DNA of 64,000 bases from an uncultured Planctomycetaceae bacterium (GCA_937862885.1 CALMEE010000135.1:61015-125014), one strand, 5' to 3'. Counted from the first letter of the stretch, positions 47,008 through 56,591 are shown. Numbers and translations are program-made. The notes: generated by a model not told the origin, from the letters alone.

Positions 47008-48147
47008 CTAGCTAACTCGCAACCCTTCCCAAGCACCCACAATGAGTTCGACGGCCTGATCAATTTCCTCTTCTCGACTGAACCATCCTAAGCTGAATCT
47101 AACTGTTCCCGCGGCTTCTTCTCGACTCAATCCCATGGCTCGCAAAGTGGGTGACATGTCCACAGCGTCACTATGACAAGCCGCACCGGTCGACGCGCAA
47201 ATTTCTGGAATAGCGTTCAACAGCTCGTAGCCCGTCACTTCAGGAAATACGATACTCAACGTGTTCGGCAAGCGTTCAGCGCCAATTCCGTTGACTTTCA
47301 GGGGAATCCCGACTTCTGCTTGGATTCGATTAAACAAGCGATCGCGCAATTTGGACATATGAGAAACCGCGTCATCAATCGCACGACTTGAGCGAGCTGA
47401 AGCCTCACCCAAGCCAATGATATAAGGCGTATTCTCTGTACCGGCCCGCATTCCTTGCTCATGTTCCGCGCCGTGCAAGACGGGCTCAAGGACCAGGCCC
47501 TCACGAACAAAGAGTGCACCGATTCCTTTGGGCGCGTAATACTTGTGTCCGGCCAATGTCATCAAATCAACTCCCAAATCAGTAACCGACAAGGGAACTT
47601 TGCCTGCGCTTTGCGACGCGTCTGTGTGGATAACGACTCCAGCACGTCGACATAACTTTGATATGTCCGCGATTGGTTGGATGACACCGGTTTCATTATT
47701 TGAATGCATAATACTGATGAGTTTCGTATCAGCACGCATTGCCGAATATACTGCCTCCGGCGAAACAACACCGTCGGCATCGCATCCAACCACGGTAAGA
47801 TCGATTCCCAAACGCTGCAAGAACTTTGCAGGAGCGACGACGGAGGGATGTTCAATCGCCGATATAATCATGTGACCAGCCAGTTGTTTTCCAGATAACA
47901 TCACTCCCTTGATGGCTAGATTATTGCTCTCGGTCCCACCACTCGTGAACACGATGTCTTCTCTATCGCAGGCAATCATCTGAGCAACCTGCATTCGTGC
48001 ATCTTCGATTCCTTCGGCTGCGGCACATCCAAGTGCATGCCGGCTTGAAGGATTACCATAGTGATTGCTGAAAAAAGGCTGCATCGCTTCCACGACGGTC
48101 GGAGCAACTGGTGTTGTCGCGTTGTAGTCCAAATAGATTTGTTTCAT
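47008..48147 (-). CDS. NifS/IscS-like cysteine desulfurase
   Basis: 379 aa from the ATG of MKQIYLDYN at 48147 (an upstream ATG at 48168 adds seven residues). PLP-dependent removal of sulfur from cysteine for Fe-S clusters, thiamin, tRNA or selenium chemistry. The PLP lysine is Lys202 in TLAGHKYYAPKG, and the persulfide Cys324 lies in a short loop, CASTGAACHSDAVDM. GGTESNNLAIKG and HSNNETGVIQPI are the expected cofactor segments. The C-terminal extension and scaffold-binding tail of IscS are absent. Proteins with this GAACHS loop are, as I remember, often found in selenium-using bacteria, so a selenium-transfer role is possible here because tRNA-Sec is present. Confidence 0.92.
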   Translation of the reverse strand: MKQIYLDYNATTPVAPTVVEAMQPFFSNHYGNPSSRHALGCAAAEGIEDARMQVAQMIACDREDIVFTSGGTESNNLAIKGVMLSGKQLAGHMIISAIEHPSVVAPAKFLQRLGIDLTVVGCDADGVVSPEAVYSAMRADTKLISIMHSNNETGVIQPIADISKLCRRAGVVIHTDASQSAGKVPLSVTDLGVDLMTLAGHKYYAPKGIGALFVREGLVLEPVLHGAEHEQGMRAGTENTPYIIGLGEASARSSRAIDDAVSHMSKLRDRLFNRIQAEVGIPLKVNGIGAERLPNTLSIVFPEVTGYELLNAIPEICASTGAACHSDAVDMSPTLRAMGLSREEAAGTVRFSLGWFSREEEIDQAVELIVGAWEGLRVS

Positions 48148-48289
48148 AAAGCCAACACTCCTGGTCACGCTATTCGATCAAATGATCGGGTCATAGATTT
48201 CGTGACGGAAAACGGGATAGACATTGGAATCTGTTCATGGGCAAGTTACACGAGGTACCGATCGACTCAAAATTGAATGACAGCGCGTA

Positions 48290-51151
48290 TTACGATTTCA
48301 AAAATGTACCCGTGATTGATTTTGCGGATTGAGAAACCGTCAGCGGAGACCCTTCAGCCACAACTCTGCCCCCCTCAGCACCACCTTCTGGTCCAAGATC
48401 GATGATCCAATCCGCATTTCGAATAATTTGTAGATCGTGTTCAATCACAATCACAGAATTACCGTTAACTACCAATTTCTTTAGTATCGCAAGCAAACGC
48501 TCAACGTCAGCCGCATGAAGACCTGTCGTCGGCTCATCCAACAGAAAAATTGTGTGGGAATACTCCATTTTCTTCGCTAACTCGCTTGCCAAACGAATTC
48601 GCTGGCTTTCTCCCCCAGACAACTTATTCGCTGGCTGACCTAGTCGAAGGTAACCCAAACCAACATCGATAAACTGCTCAGTTATTCTATTGATTTTCTC
48701 ATAGTTTTTGAAGAATTCATGCGCCGATTCAAACGACATGTCCAAAACATTGGCAATCGTCTGTCCGCGATAGCGAACTTGCAATGTCTGCTGGTTGTAA
48801 CGCTTGCCTTGGCACACAGAACATTGCGTAACCAGTTCAGGCAGAAATTTTAGATCTAGCCTCGATTCTCCCGTTCCTTGACATGCCGCACATCGCCCAG
48901 CCGCTGTGTTCAGGCTGAAACGATCTGCTGAAAAACCTAAACGCTTCGCGTCCGGGCTGGCAGCAAATATTTTGCGCACTTCGACCAACATTCCGGAAAA
49001 ACTTGCCGGATTACTTCGCGAATTGTTTCCCAAAGGGGATTGATCGACGCTTATCACGGCTTCAACGAACTTGGGAACTACAATTTCGTCGCAGTGTTCG
49101 GGTCTGAACTTCATTTGGTTGGGAACACTCTTAGATTGCCGCATCATCTCGACAAGATTCGGCAGAAGAATATTCTCGGCAAGCGAACTCTTGCCAGAAC
49201 CGCTGACACCCGAAATCACAACCAACTTACCCAACGGGATATCGACATCCAGTTGCCGAAGGTTGTGGACGGATGCTCCGCGCACCTGGATGCATCCTAA
49301 TTCAGTTGCCGTGGTTTTCACCTCATGTACGTTTTCTTTTCTACTATTCACTTCACGGTCGTTCCGGCCCGCTCGCGACAAAAAACGCCCAGTAATACTT
49401 TCCGGGTCGAGTTTAATTTGCTCGATCGATCCCTGAGCTATGATTTTTCCGCCTAATTCACCGGCACCCGGCCCGCATTCAACCACGTAATCACAGCTGT
49501 TGATAACTTCCAGGTCATGCTCAACAATGATTATCGTGTTTCCGCCAACGTTTAGTTGCCTGATTACATCGATCATCCGCTGCGTGTCACGCGGATGAAG
49601 ACCTACCGTCGGCTCGTCCAAGATGTAGCAGACACCATTCAAGCTTGATCCCAATGCCGTTGCCAGTCTTACTCGTTGATGTTCGCCGCCGCTAAGCGTA
49701 TCTACAGTGCGATTCAATTGCAAATATCCAACCCCTGTCTGACAAAGATAGTGAAGCCTGTTACGAATTTCCGAAATTGGAAGCTCGCCGATCTTTTGTT
49801 GTCTCGCAGAAAGCCTAATATTGCTGAAGAAATGATGGGCCTGTTCCACGGTCAAGTCAACGATTTCTGAAATCGTCTTGGCTTCAAGTTTGGCCAGACT
49901 CGCATGCGGGGAAAGTCGACTCCCTTGACATACCTCGCACAGCATCGATTGTCGCAATCCCTTGAGATTCTGATAATCATTTTCATCCGTTGCCGTTACC
50001 CATTCCTTTTCCAAGACCGTGCGCAGGCCAGGCCATTCACCACCACCATCAATGAGTTGTTTGAGTGCCTGCGGATCGAGGTCACTGAGTGGTCTCTTGA
50101 AATCCTCCGCTGGCCAAGGAAGTTCTTTCTTAAGTCGTTCCGTTCGCTTTTGGCATTTTGGCTTGGGGAGATTTTGCCAAGGTATTACCGGGCATTGCTC
50201 CATCGATTTCTCGAAATCGAAAACCCTTTCCCAAACTAAGTGCTCATGAATACCTAATCCATGGCAATGTTTGCATGCGCCCTCAGGACGATTGAAACTG
50301 AAAGTTCCCGGAGTAATAACAGGGTATTGACTACCGCACGCCCCGCAAGCGAACCCTGTATTGCAAATCTCGTCATTCCAAGCGGGCTCTTCACCGTTTG
50401 CGGACTCGAACAGGCTGCTGAGAATTATCGAGCCGTTACCCAATTTTAGTGCAAGTTCAAGTGACTCGCGGAGACGGTCATCGACTCCTTCACGAACGAC
50501 GATTCGATCGACGACCGCCTCAATTCTTGAACAGTCAGCCAAACTCGCCACTGAAGCGGTTTCAACATCGTCCAACTGACCATCAATTCTTACCCGAACG
50601 AGTCCAGATTTCCGCACCTCCGCGATAAGTTCAGCGCCGTTCGCCGATTCCGTTTTGCGAATCGGCGCTAAAATCATCAATCTCGTTCCTTGAGGGAAAC
50701 TCATCACCCTACGCAAGATTTCATCCGGAGTTTGCTGCGTGATTTTGGTGGAACAGTTTCCGCAAACCAGATCGGCCACGCGCGCCATTACAAGCCGTAA
50801 AAAGTCGTAAATTTCTGTCAACGTTGCTACAGTGCTACGTCGATTCCTCGCGGCACGGTATTGTTCGATGCAAATGGTTGGTTGAAGGCCGTCAATGTAT
50901 CTTACCGGCGGCTTCGCAATGGTATTCAATCGTTGCCGTAGACTGTTGGATAGTGTTTCAAAGTACTGGCGTTGTCCTTCAGCAAACAACGTGTCCACGG
51001 CCAAACTACTCTTGCCGCTTCCACTCACTCCCGTAAGAGCGACTAGTTGACCTCGCGGAATGTCAAGATTCACATTTTGCAGATTATTCGCGCACGCCCC
51101 ACGTATGCGCACGAAGTGCGATAGAACGTCGTTCCCGCGTGCAACACTCAT
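48290..51151 (-). CDS. UvrA-family excinuclease ATPase, divergent member
   Basis: About 953 aa from the ATG at 51151; the frame is open to 51232 but homology starts at HFVRIRGACANNLQNVNLDI. Two ABC modules: first Walker A TGVSGSGKSSLA with signature DTLSGGEHQRVRLATALGSS and Walker B YILDEPTVGLHPRD; second Walker A SGVSGSGKSSLA with NKLSGGESQRIRLASEL and FLLDEPTTGLH. Zinc-type knuckles are present (CGACGSQYP with CKHCHG; CAACQGTG with CSVCQGKRY). The segment around YIDGLQPTICIEQYRAARNR departs from the IEGLSPAISIEQ pattern of standard UvrA. It may be a UvrA2-type paralogue. The lesion-recognition or drug-resistance role cannot be decided. Confidence 0.9.
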   Translation of the reverse strand: MSVARGNDVLSHFVRIRGACANNLQNVNLDIPRGQLVALTGVSGSGKSSLAVDTLFAEGQRQYFETLSNSLRQRLNTIAKPPVRYIDGLQPTICIEQYRAARNRRSTVATLTEIYDFLRLVMARVADLVCGNCSTKITQQTPDEILRRVMSFPQGTRLMILAPIRKTESANGAELIAEVRKSGLVRVRIDGQLDDVETASVASLADCSRIEAVVDRIVVREGVDDRLRESLELALKLGNGSIILSSLFESANGEEPAWNDEICNTGFACGACGSQYPVITPGTFSFNRPEGACKHCHGLGIHEHLVWERVFDFEKSMEQCPVIPWQNLPKPKCQKRTERLKKELPWPAEDFKRPLSDLDPQALKQLIDGGGEWPGLRTVLEKEWVTATDENDYQNLKGLRQSMLCEVCQGSRLSPHASLAKLEAKTISEIVDLTVEQAHHFFSNIRLSARQQKIGELPISEIRNRLHYLCQTGVGYLQLNRTVDTLSGGEHQRVRLATALGSSLNGVCYILDEPTVGLHPRDTQRMIDVIRQLNVGGNTIIIVEHDLEVINSCDYVVECGPGAGELGGKIIAQGSIEQIKLDPESITGRFLSRAGRNDREVNSRKENVHEVKTTATELGCIQVRGASVHNLRQLDVDIPLGKLVVISGVSGSGKSSLAENILLPNLVEMMRQSKSVPNQMKFRPEHCDEIVVPKFVEAVISVDQSPLGNNSRSNPASFSGMLVEVRKIFAASPDAKRLGFSADRFSLNTAAGRCAACQGTGESRLDLKFLPELVTQCSVCQGKRYNQQTLQVRYRGQTIANVLDMSFESAHEFFKNYEKINRITEQFIDVGLGYLRLGQPANKLSGGESQRIRLASELAKKMEYSHTIFLLDEPTTGLHAADVERLLAILKKLVVNGNSVIVIEHDLQIIRNADWIIDLGPEGGAEGGRVVAEGSPLTVSQSAKSITGTFLKS

Positions 51152-51505
51152 GGAATCCCACCCCACACCAAAAATTACTAACCGTGAAGACTTGAATTCT
51201 AATGCATTGGTCACCGACATCCAATGCGCCAAGATTTGAAGAGATCAGGATATCCAAAGCGATTGTAGAAATTTTGTGGATCCCTCGGCACTGAGTATTC
51301 GACTGCAACAAAGTCAATTGATGGCAATCGCCTCGGTGCGAAATCCAGTGATTCAACACGGGCTTTTCAGCGGTCCGAACTTGCGTGTGGCTAACACTGG
51401 AAGCATGAATTCACAATGCCGAGCAAATAAACAGGTCGAATTTTGGCTACTGCTGAAGTGCTTCGCGATTTGCGATCTTTGTGGTGCGAGTATAATCCAC
51501 AAACG
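51152..51505. other. Divergent-looking gap upstream of the uvrA-like gene
   Basis: About 350 bases. The plus frame at 51276-51518 is open but not protein-like. It includes the uvrA-like promoter region and the 3' end of the thioesterase gene. Confidence 0.3.
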
Positions 51506-51997
51506 CTACCAGCGATGATGTGCGGGATGGTCGCTTTTCACGGCAACAAACTTTGCCAGGCAGCGAACTGTTACCTGCTTATTGACGGAAATTAGTCCAG
51601 CGACCTCAAAGCGACGCCCAACGGCCGAAATTACTTCAGCCAAAATAGCGATTTCGTCGGCCGTCGATGTTGGGGCGACAAAGTCCACCTTGAGCTCCGC
51701 AGTAACCGTCTTGGGTGGAGTCCACGACTTTTCCTCTGTGTGCCTGCCTTGCTTGGCGAATTGAGCATGGGAATAACCGATTGCGGCCCAGTTGCAGTGA
51801 CAATCCAACAACGTGCTGGCGATTCCGCCGTTGAGGTAGCCTTGGAACGCCTCATATTTTTGTTGCGGCTTCCAATTGCAAATGGCCTTATTTCCCTCCC
51901 AGAACGACTGGATCCTCAATCCATCCCGGTTGGCCGGCCCGCATCCAAAGCAGGTGCTATTCGGGGCAAACACTTCTTGCAAACAAAGCGCACTCAT
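51506..51997 (-). CDS. PaaI-type hotdog thioesterase
   Basis: 163 aa. A CFGCGPANRDGLRIQSFWEG start and YEAFQGYLNGGIASTLLDCH lead the hotdog fold, with the conserved Asn-Gly-Gly and Asp of PaaI/FcbC thioesterases. The helix continues with CNWAAIGYS, and the sheet with PKTVTAELKVDFVAPTSTAD. These enzymes hydrolyse acyl-CoA or aryl-CoA thioesters in the cytosol. The exact substrate cannot be told. The N-terminal CFGCGP is shared with other members of the DUF4442/4HBT group. Confidence 0.88.
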   Translation of the reverse strand: MSALCLQEVFAPNSTCFGCGPANRDGLRIQSFWEGNKAICNWKPQQKYEAFQGYLNGGIASTLLDCHCNWAAIGYSHAQFAKQGRHTEEKSWTPPKTVTAELKVDFVAPTSTADEIAILAEVISAVGRRFEVAGLISVNKQVTVRCLAKFVAVKSDHPAHHRW

Positions 51998-52736
51998 CTA
52001 CGATCTATTGGAAGAGGTAATGACCTAGCAAACGAAGTTGTTTAGAGCGAAATATGGCCACTTCTGATAAATTCGTCCACTTGCAACGCGTCCGAGTTCG
52101 GGAGAAGCGTTCGCCATGAATTTCGATCGCAGAAGACCGTAAAAAATTTTATTTGAATTTTAGCCAGTCAATGGACAGCAGCCGAGCATCAACGCCATCA
52201 ACAATAAAATGACGGCTACGAAAGCTGCAAATGTCGATCGCGATTTCTGCATCTGGGTGGTGAATCGTACTCGCATCTCTCACTCCCGGCCTAAAGCCTG
52301 AAAATCATAGGAACTTTTGAATTCAGCAAGCCGTTGCAGCGATGACCAAAGTCATTTAAGCGGAGGGGTCGACAGTAAATTTATTGCCGCCCGCAGTTCC
52401 TTGGATAAGGCTTGATGTTAAGGCGTCTTAATCCGCCCTATTAAGCCGCTATAGTAGTTAGATCGGTATAGCGCAAATCTTTAATGAGACTATTTGATCC
52501 AAACGAAAAAATGGAGTGGGCGAAATAGTATTTTGCGAATGAACCAATCTGGCGGCGCTGATTCGAATCAAATTAGCGGTGCTGATTGGCCCCCGTCCAT
52601 GGGCACCAAACTACCTAATCGTTACAGGTAATAAACTCCAAAAGGGCCGACCGCGTAGACTGGATTTCAAATGCCACTCGAAGGATGACCTGTTCCCGGG
52701 CTCCAAAACGAGCACCATAGACAAAAGTTGTCTTTG
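51998..52736. other. Intergenic stretch containing one very small gene
   Basis: About 740 bases. Apart from the 38-codon frame at 52160-52276 on the minus strand, I see no supportable gene. The part from about 52280 to 52700 has many stops in every frame. Confidence 0.35.
52160..52276 (-). CDS. Tiny membrane peptide, 38 aa
   Basis: A GGGAGTGAGAG sequence lies 1-11 bases before the ATG, with the GGGAG core at good spacing. The peptide has a polar, basic head (MRVRFTTQMQKSRS), a strongly hydrophobic helix (FAAFVAVILLLMALMLG) and a short tail CCPLTG. It resembles the many tiny membrane or lipoprotein-like peptides of planctomycetes. Whether the Cys is lipidated is unclear: LMLGC is not an ideal lipobox. 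Confidence 0.5.
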   Translation of the reverse strand: MRVRFTTQMQKSRSTFAAFVAVILLLMALMLGCCPLTG

Positions 52737-53231
52737 TTATCGTTTTGGCTCACCATCAAAATTGGGAGCTTCATCAATTGGTCGTAAGGCTGACAAATAC
52801 AACAATACTTTGTCATTCGTGTCGAATTTGCGACTTGCATCATAGACGGCTCGCACAACGTCGCGCCGCGAAACTTGGCCAACAAGCCTTGTACCATCAA
52901 GGACCGGCAGGCGTCGACGAGGGGTTGTGAGAAAAATTTGAGCGATCGAGAGAAGTTGCGTGTCTTCAGTGATGGTGTGCGGCGATGTATCCATGAATGC
53001 CCGCACTTCATTTGTCGGCAATCCTTCATATGCTCCGTCCAACAAAACCCTCATGACCGATTTTTCAGAAAATACTCCCAAAAGATTGCGATCTTGATCG
53101 ACTACCGGTGCACCGGAAATGTTGTTTTTTATCAGGATTGAGATTGACTCAAAAACGTCATCCTGCGGACGAACGGTTATCAACTTCGTCGACATAATGT
53201 CACGCGCTTGAACCGGTTTTACAGGCATCAT
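52737..53231 (-). CDS. Two-CBS-domain protein
   Basis: About 164 aa from the ATG at 53231, preceded by GAGGAGG at 8 bases; the frame is open to 53282. It contains two CBS motifs: ARDIMSTKLITVRPQDDVFE with SILIKNNISGAPVVDQDRN, and FMDTSPHTITEDTQLLSIAQ with RRRLPVLDGTRLVGQVSRRD. Each pair ends in the GVFSEKS or GQVSRRD Ser/Asp that holds the ribose of adenine nucleotides. CBS pairs sense AMP, ATP or SAM and usually regulate another protein. No partner domain or neighbour tells which. An inverted repeat upstream (53362-53379) may be an operator. Confidence 0.92.
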   Translation of the reverse strand: MMPVKPVQARDIMSTKLITVRPQDDVFESISILIKNNISGAPVVDQDRNLLGVFSEKSVMRVLLDGAYEGLPTNEVRAFMDTSPHTITEDTQLLSIAQIFLTTPRRRLPVLDGTRLVGQVSRRDVVRAVYDASRKFDTNDKVLLYLSALRPIDEAPNFDGEPKR

Positions 53232-54074
53232 GACTTCATCCTCCTCAATACGAGCCGCTTGCTCTAGAAAACATTCCACCATCCCTGTCCAAGGGTAATC
53301 CTTGATTCCTCAATCATTGCCATGTCGTTATTCTCGCGATTCGCATTTGAATACGAGCTATGGTTATTCTCAAATAACCCACGGTTATCGTCGGTTGAGA
53401 CCCTGTTTGCGGCGAAAACTTCCTGCTTCCACACGAAATTCTAGGGCATGCCAAACCGTTTAGCAATAAAAAATGAACTCAATCAAGCGCCGATTCAATG
53501 AAATTCCACTCGTGAAACTTTTCACAAGCATAGGTCTCGCGCCCAGGTGTCGCTTCGCAAGAACCCACTCGCGTACCAACCTTGCAATATTGGAGCGTTG
53601 TTCGAGGGGGCACTTCCGCTTTTATTGCGATGTGGCACGTGTGCATCTAGTTAAGTCACAGCGCAAAAATTGAACGATGAATAGAAAATTGCAATGCATC
53701 ATTGCAGGGCAAGGCTTCCTTTTCCGTCGAAACAGTTGCTGCGCGAATTTGCGGCGGGACCCGTTACTCGAAATATACTGCTCAATCGCCGAATTCAAAT
53801 TGATCCGACACAGCGAGACTTAAGGTAAGTGCTCGAGCATTCCAAAGCCACCTGCAGCGGAAGGTAAGAGCTTCATGAAATGGCGACATAACGAGATGTA
53901 AAATTCTCAATCAAGAATGCACATGCAGAACAGCGACTACAACAATCGAACGATTAAAAACGTCGGAAGCATTTCAGCCACAACACGCCAAATTTGTGCT
54001 GAAAGATTCAATGGCAATAAGAAGTGCCTCGAGTGAGTCGCAATATCCACATCCTGCTGCGCGATTGCAAGTCG
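53232..54074. other. Long intergenic stretch upstream of the CBS gene
   Basis: About 840 bases. The only notable structure is the inverted repeat listed at 53362-53379. A plus frame at 53473-53673 is open but does not look like protein. No terminator seen after fabF. Confidence 0.35.
53362..53379. promoter_or_regulatory. Inverted repeat, possible operator of the CBS gene
   Basis: GGTTATT-CTCA-AATAACC is a perfect seven-base dyad. It lies about 130 bases upstream of the CBS start codon on the minus strand, with an additional half-site-like GGTTAT at 53384-53389. A regulator-binding site is an inference from symmetry and position only. Confidence 0.3.
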
Positions 54075-55358
54075 TTACGGTTTACCGCTGACAACCAATG
54101 TGATATTTTGACCCCCGAACCCGAAGCTATTATTCAGCGCGAATTTGAACTTCGATTCACGCGCATTATTGGGCACGTAATCCAAATCGCAATCAGGATC
54201 AGGGTTTTCATAGTTGATCGTAGGCGGGAGCACTCCGTCTCTGATCGCCAAAAGGCAAACAATCATTTCAGTCGCGCCCGCTGCAGCAATCAGGTGCCCC
54301 ATCATGCTCTTGGTTGACGAAACCGGGACACGATCTGCATCGGCACCGAACACTTCGCGACATGCTCGCGTTTCCACTCGGTCGTTCACGGCAGTGCTTG
54401 TACCATGAGCGTTGACATAACCGATGTCGGCTGGATTCAAACCAGCATCGCGGATGGCCATGCGCATGCAGGCGATTGCACCGCGACCTTCCGGGTGTAT
54501 ATCCGTGATACGATATGCATCAGCGGTGGACCCGTATCCTATGACTTCGCCGTAAATCTCGGCTCCTCGAGATCGAGCATGTTCATAATCCTCCAAGATA
54601 ACCATCGCCGCACCTTCGCCAAGCACGAACCCATCACGCAAGCGATCGAATGGTCGCGACGCACCTTGCGGGTTGTCATTGTTCGTCGATAAGGCCGTCA
54701 GCAGATTAAAGCCGGTAACACCAAACGGGTGGATCATACTGTGCGTGCCGCCGGATAACATCACGTCCGCTTCCCCCCGTCGAATTATCTCGGTTGCTTC
54801 ACCGATAGCTTGACTACTGGCCGCACACGCAGTCAAACAATTGGCGTTCGGGCCTTGTGCATTAAACATCGACGCTAAGTGCCCTACGGGCATGTTAGGT
54901 TCTTGTTCTAACTCGAAGACGGGGTTTAACACTTCTAAGCCGCGTTCCATGAATTTCACGATATTCAAATTCCCCGCTTCGTCCAATCCAGCCGTCATCA
55001 TTTCAGCGAACGAATAGAAGTCTTGGTTACCTTCTCCGCTGCCCAAGTAAACTCCGAAACGTCGCGGATCAGAAATCGTGTCCAACACACCTGAGTCTTG
55101 AACCGCCTGAAGCGCGGCACCAGCAGCGAACTTCGAATGGCGTCCGCGATACTTCCACCGTTCAGCGTCTTGTTTTTCATCCTTGATGTCCCAGTTCTTA
55201 ATTTCTGCAGAAATCCTGGTCGGGAAATTACTAGCATCGAAAATCGTCGTGTACCCAACGCCCGATTCGCCATTCAACAGTCTATTCCAGACTGTTTCCA
55301 CACGTGTACCGAGCGGATTGATCATCCCGACTCCCGTAACCACAACGCGACGTCTCAT
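54075..55358 (-). CDS. fabF: Beta-ketoacyl-ACP synthase II-type (FabF-like)
   Basis: 427 aa. Condenses acyl-ACP with malonyl-ACP in fatty-acid synthesis. The catalytic Cys is in ANCLTACAASSQAIGEATEI, the two His in VNAHGTSTAVND and MMGHLIAAAGATE, and the Lys in STKSMMGH. Starts MRRRVVVTGVGMINPLG and ends SFGFGGQNITLVVSG, both as expected. Compared with standard FabF the region around residues 60-150 is longer (RHSKFAAGAALQAVQDSGVL, GSGEGNQDFYSFAEMMTAGL). It may be a paralogue for special lipids or for a polyketide, since no acpP or fabG lies nearby. Alone in its strand. Confidence 0.93.
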   Translation of the reverse strand: MRRRVVVTGVGMINPLGTRVETVWNRLLNGESGVGYTTIFDASNFPTRISAEIKNWDIKDEKQDAERWKYRGRHSKFAAGAALQAVQDSGVLDTISDPRRFGVYLGSGEGNQDFYSFAEMMTAGLDEAGNLNIVKFMERGLEVLNPVFELEQEPNMPVGHLASMFNAQGPNANCLTACAASSQAIGEATEIIRRGEADVMLSGGTHSMIHPFGVTGFNLLTALSTNNDNPQGASRPFDRLRDGFVLGEGAAMVILEDYEHARSRGAEIYGEVIGYGSTADAYRITDIHPEGRGAIACMRMAIRDAGLNPADIGYVNAHGTSTAVNDRVETRACREVFGADADRVPVSSTKSMMGHLIAAAGATEMIVCLLAIRDGVLPPTINYENPDPDCDLDYVPNNARESKFKFALNNSFGFGGQNITLVVSGKP

Positions 55359-55828
55359 TCTGACGCTCCCGACTACTCAAAGAAATTGTTTCGCCACGAA
55401 ATTTCAAAGTTCCGAGCGTTTACCGAAAAATCAAAAGTGTTGCAACTGCCAACAAACGGAGCTTACTCAATCTCGAGCTTCAGTTTGTCATGTTATCCTA
55501 ACATGGAATACGCGAGAGATGAAGCGATCCTGGACATGCGCATGTGTCCATTGGATATGTTTTCCGACGGATACATAGGTTGCTAAGTTGGATTGAATTC
55601 TTGCTTTCTTAGCCCTTGAATTGCTGGTAGCCCGCAAACTGATTTCGAGCTAGCTACTACCAGCAACGATCCCCGATTTTGGCTCCGACACCAAACACGG
55701 CGATTGAAGATGTTTGAATAAGCAGTGAAAGATAATTCCATTGGGGGGGATATAATAGATCGACATCGCCCCCAGCGATCCGAACCATTTACGTTAAGTC
55801 GCAAGGATGCACGATCCAAGCGATTGTC
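55359..55828. other. Gap between fabF and the rplQ terminator
   Basis: About 470 bases without a supportable gene. It carries the fabF promoter side. A G-rich run (eight Gs at 55743-55750) and weak hairpins are the only features. Confidence 0.3.
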
Positions 55829-55863
55829 AAACAAAAATGGGCGTCGCACTTTCGCAACGCCCA
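55829..55863 (-). terminator. Intrinsic terminator of the rpsM-rpsK-rpoA-rplQ operon
   Basis: Read on the minus strand: TGGGCGTTGC and GCGACGCCCA form a ten-pair stem with one T-G pair and a six-base loop, followed directly by TTTTTGTTT. It lies about 95 bases after the rplQ stop. This is the best intrinsic terminator in the window. Confidence 0.85.
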
Positions 55864-55958
55864 CCTCAATTTCAACATTCTACAACCGTCTATTATTAAC
55901 GGCCGCCGTCTATAGCTCGTTTTCGATCGCGTTTGCGACTAACCCAAGCGTTCAAATC

Positions 55959-56591
55959 CTAGGTATCCGAATTCTCGCCGTTATTGTTGTCATCTGATTG
56001 ATCAAAAGTCGGCTTCTTGGCCTTCTGTTTGACACGATCATGCTTACCAACAAGTTCCAAAATTGCTTGCTGGCCAGCATCACCCAACCGCACATTGGCT
56101 AAGCGCAAAACCCGCGTGTATCCTCCCGGTCGATTTGCAAATCGAGGAGCGATTTCATCGAAGAGAATTCGAACTGCTTCTTTATCGCGTAACATTGCAA
56201 ATACTCGTCGACGCGCGTTGACGACGGGCGCAATTGCCTCAACCCACTTCGCATGATCGGAACTCTTTCGCCAAGTCTGCCATGCATCCGAGTTTCTTTC
56301 TGCATCAGTAGCGAACTGGCGAGCTTTCTCCGCATGAGGCAATGATTTCACCGCGATTGTGATGCAACGCTCAACGAACGAGCGAACTTCTTTAGCCTTC
56401 TGCAAAGTGGTAGTAATCCTGCCCTTGTGCGCCGGTGGCTTTACGGCCGTTTTACCGTCGCTTTGGAACATTCCCTCAAAAAAATCGTCGTCTCGTTCTG
56501 TGAGAAACAAGCTACAGGCGAGATTTTTCAACAGCGCCTTACGGTGGCTCGATGTTCGACCGAGGTGTCGACCAAGTTTTCTATGTCGCAT
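55959..56591 (-). CDS. rplQ: Ribosomal protein L17, with extended C-terminus
   Basis: 210 aa. Starts with the L17 block MRHRKLGRHLGRTSSHRKAL followed by LKNLACSLFLTE. Continues with the conserved LRDKEAVRILFDEIAPRFAN and GGYTRVLRLANVRLGDAGQQ. Bacterial L17 is usually about 120-130 aa. Here the middle carries an insertion (residues about 36-115) separating the two conserved parts, and the tail is acidic (DQSDDNNNGENSD). It is last in the operon, 98 bases after rpoA, followed by the intrinsic terminator. Confidence 0.95.
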   Translation of the reverse strand: MRHRKLGRHLGRTSSHRKALLKNLACSLFLTERDDDFFEGMFQSDGKTAVKPPAHKGRITTTLQKAKEVRSFVERCITIAVKSLPHAEKARQFATDAERNSDAWQTWRKSSDHAKWVEAIAPVVNARRRVFAMLRDKEAVRILFDEIAPRFANRPGGYTRVLRLANVRLGDAGQQAILELVGKHDRVKQKAKKPTFDQSDDNNNGENSDT

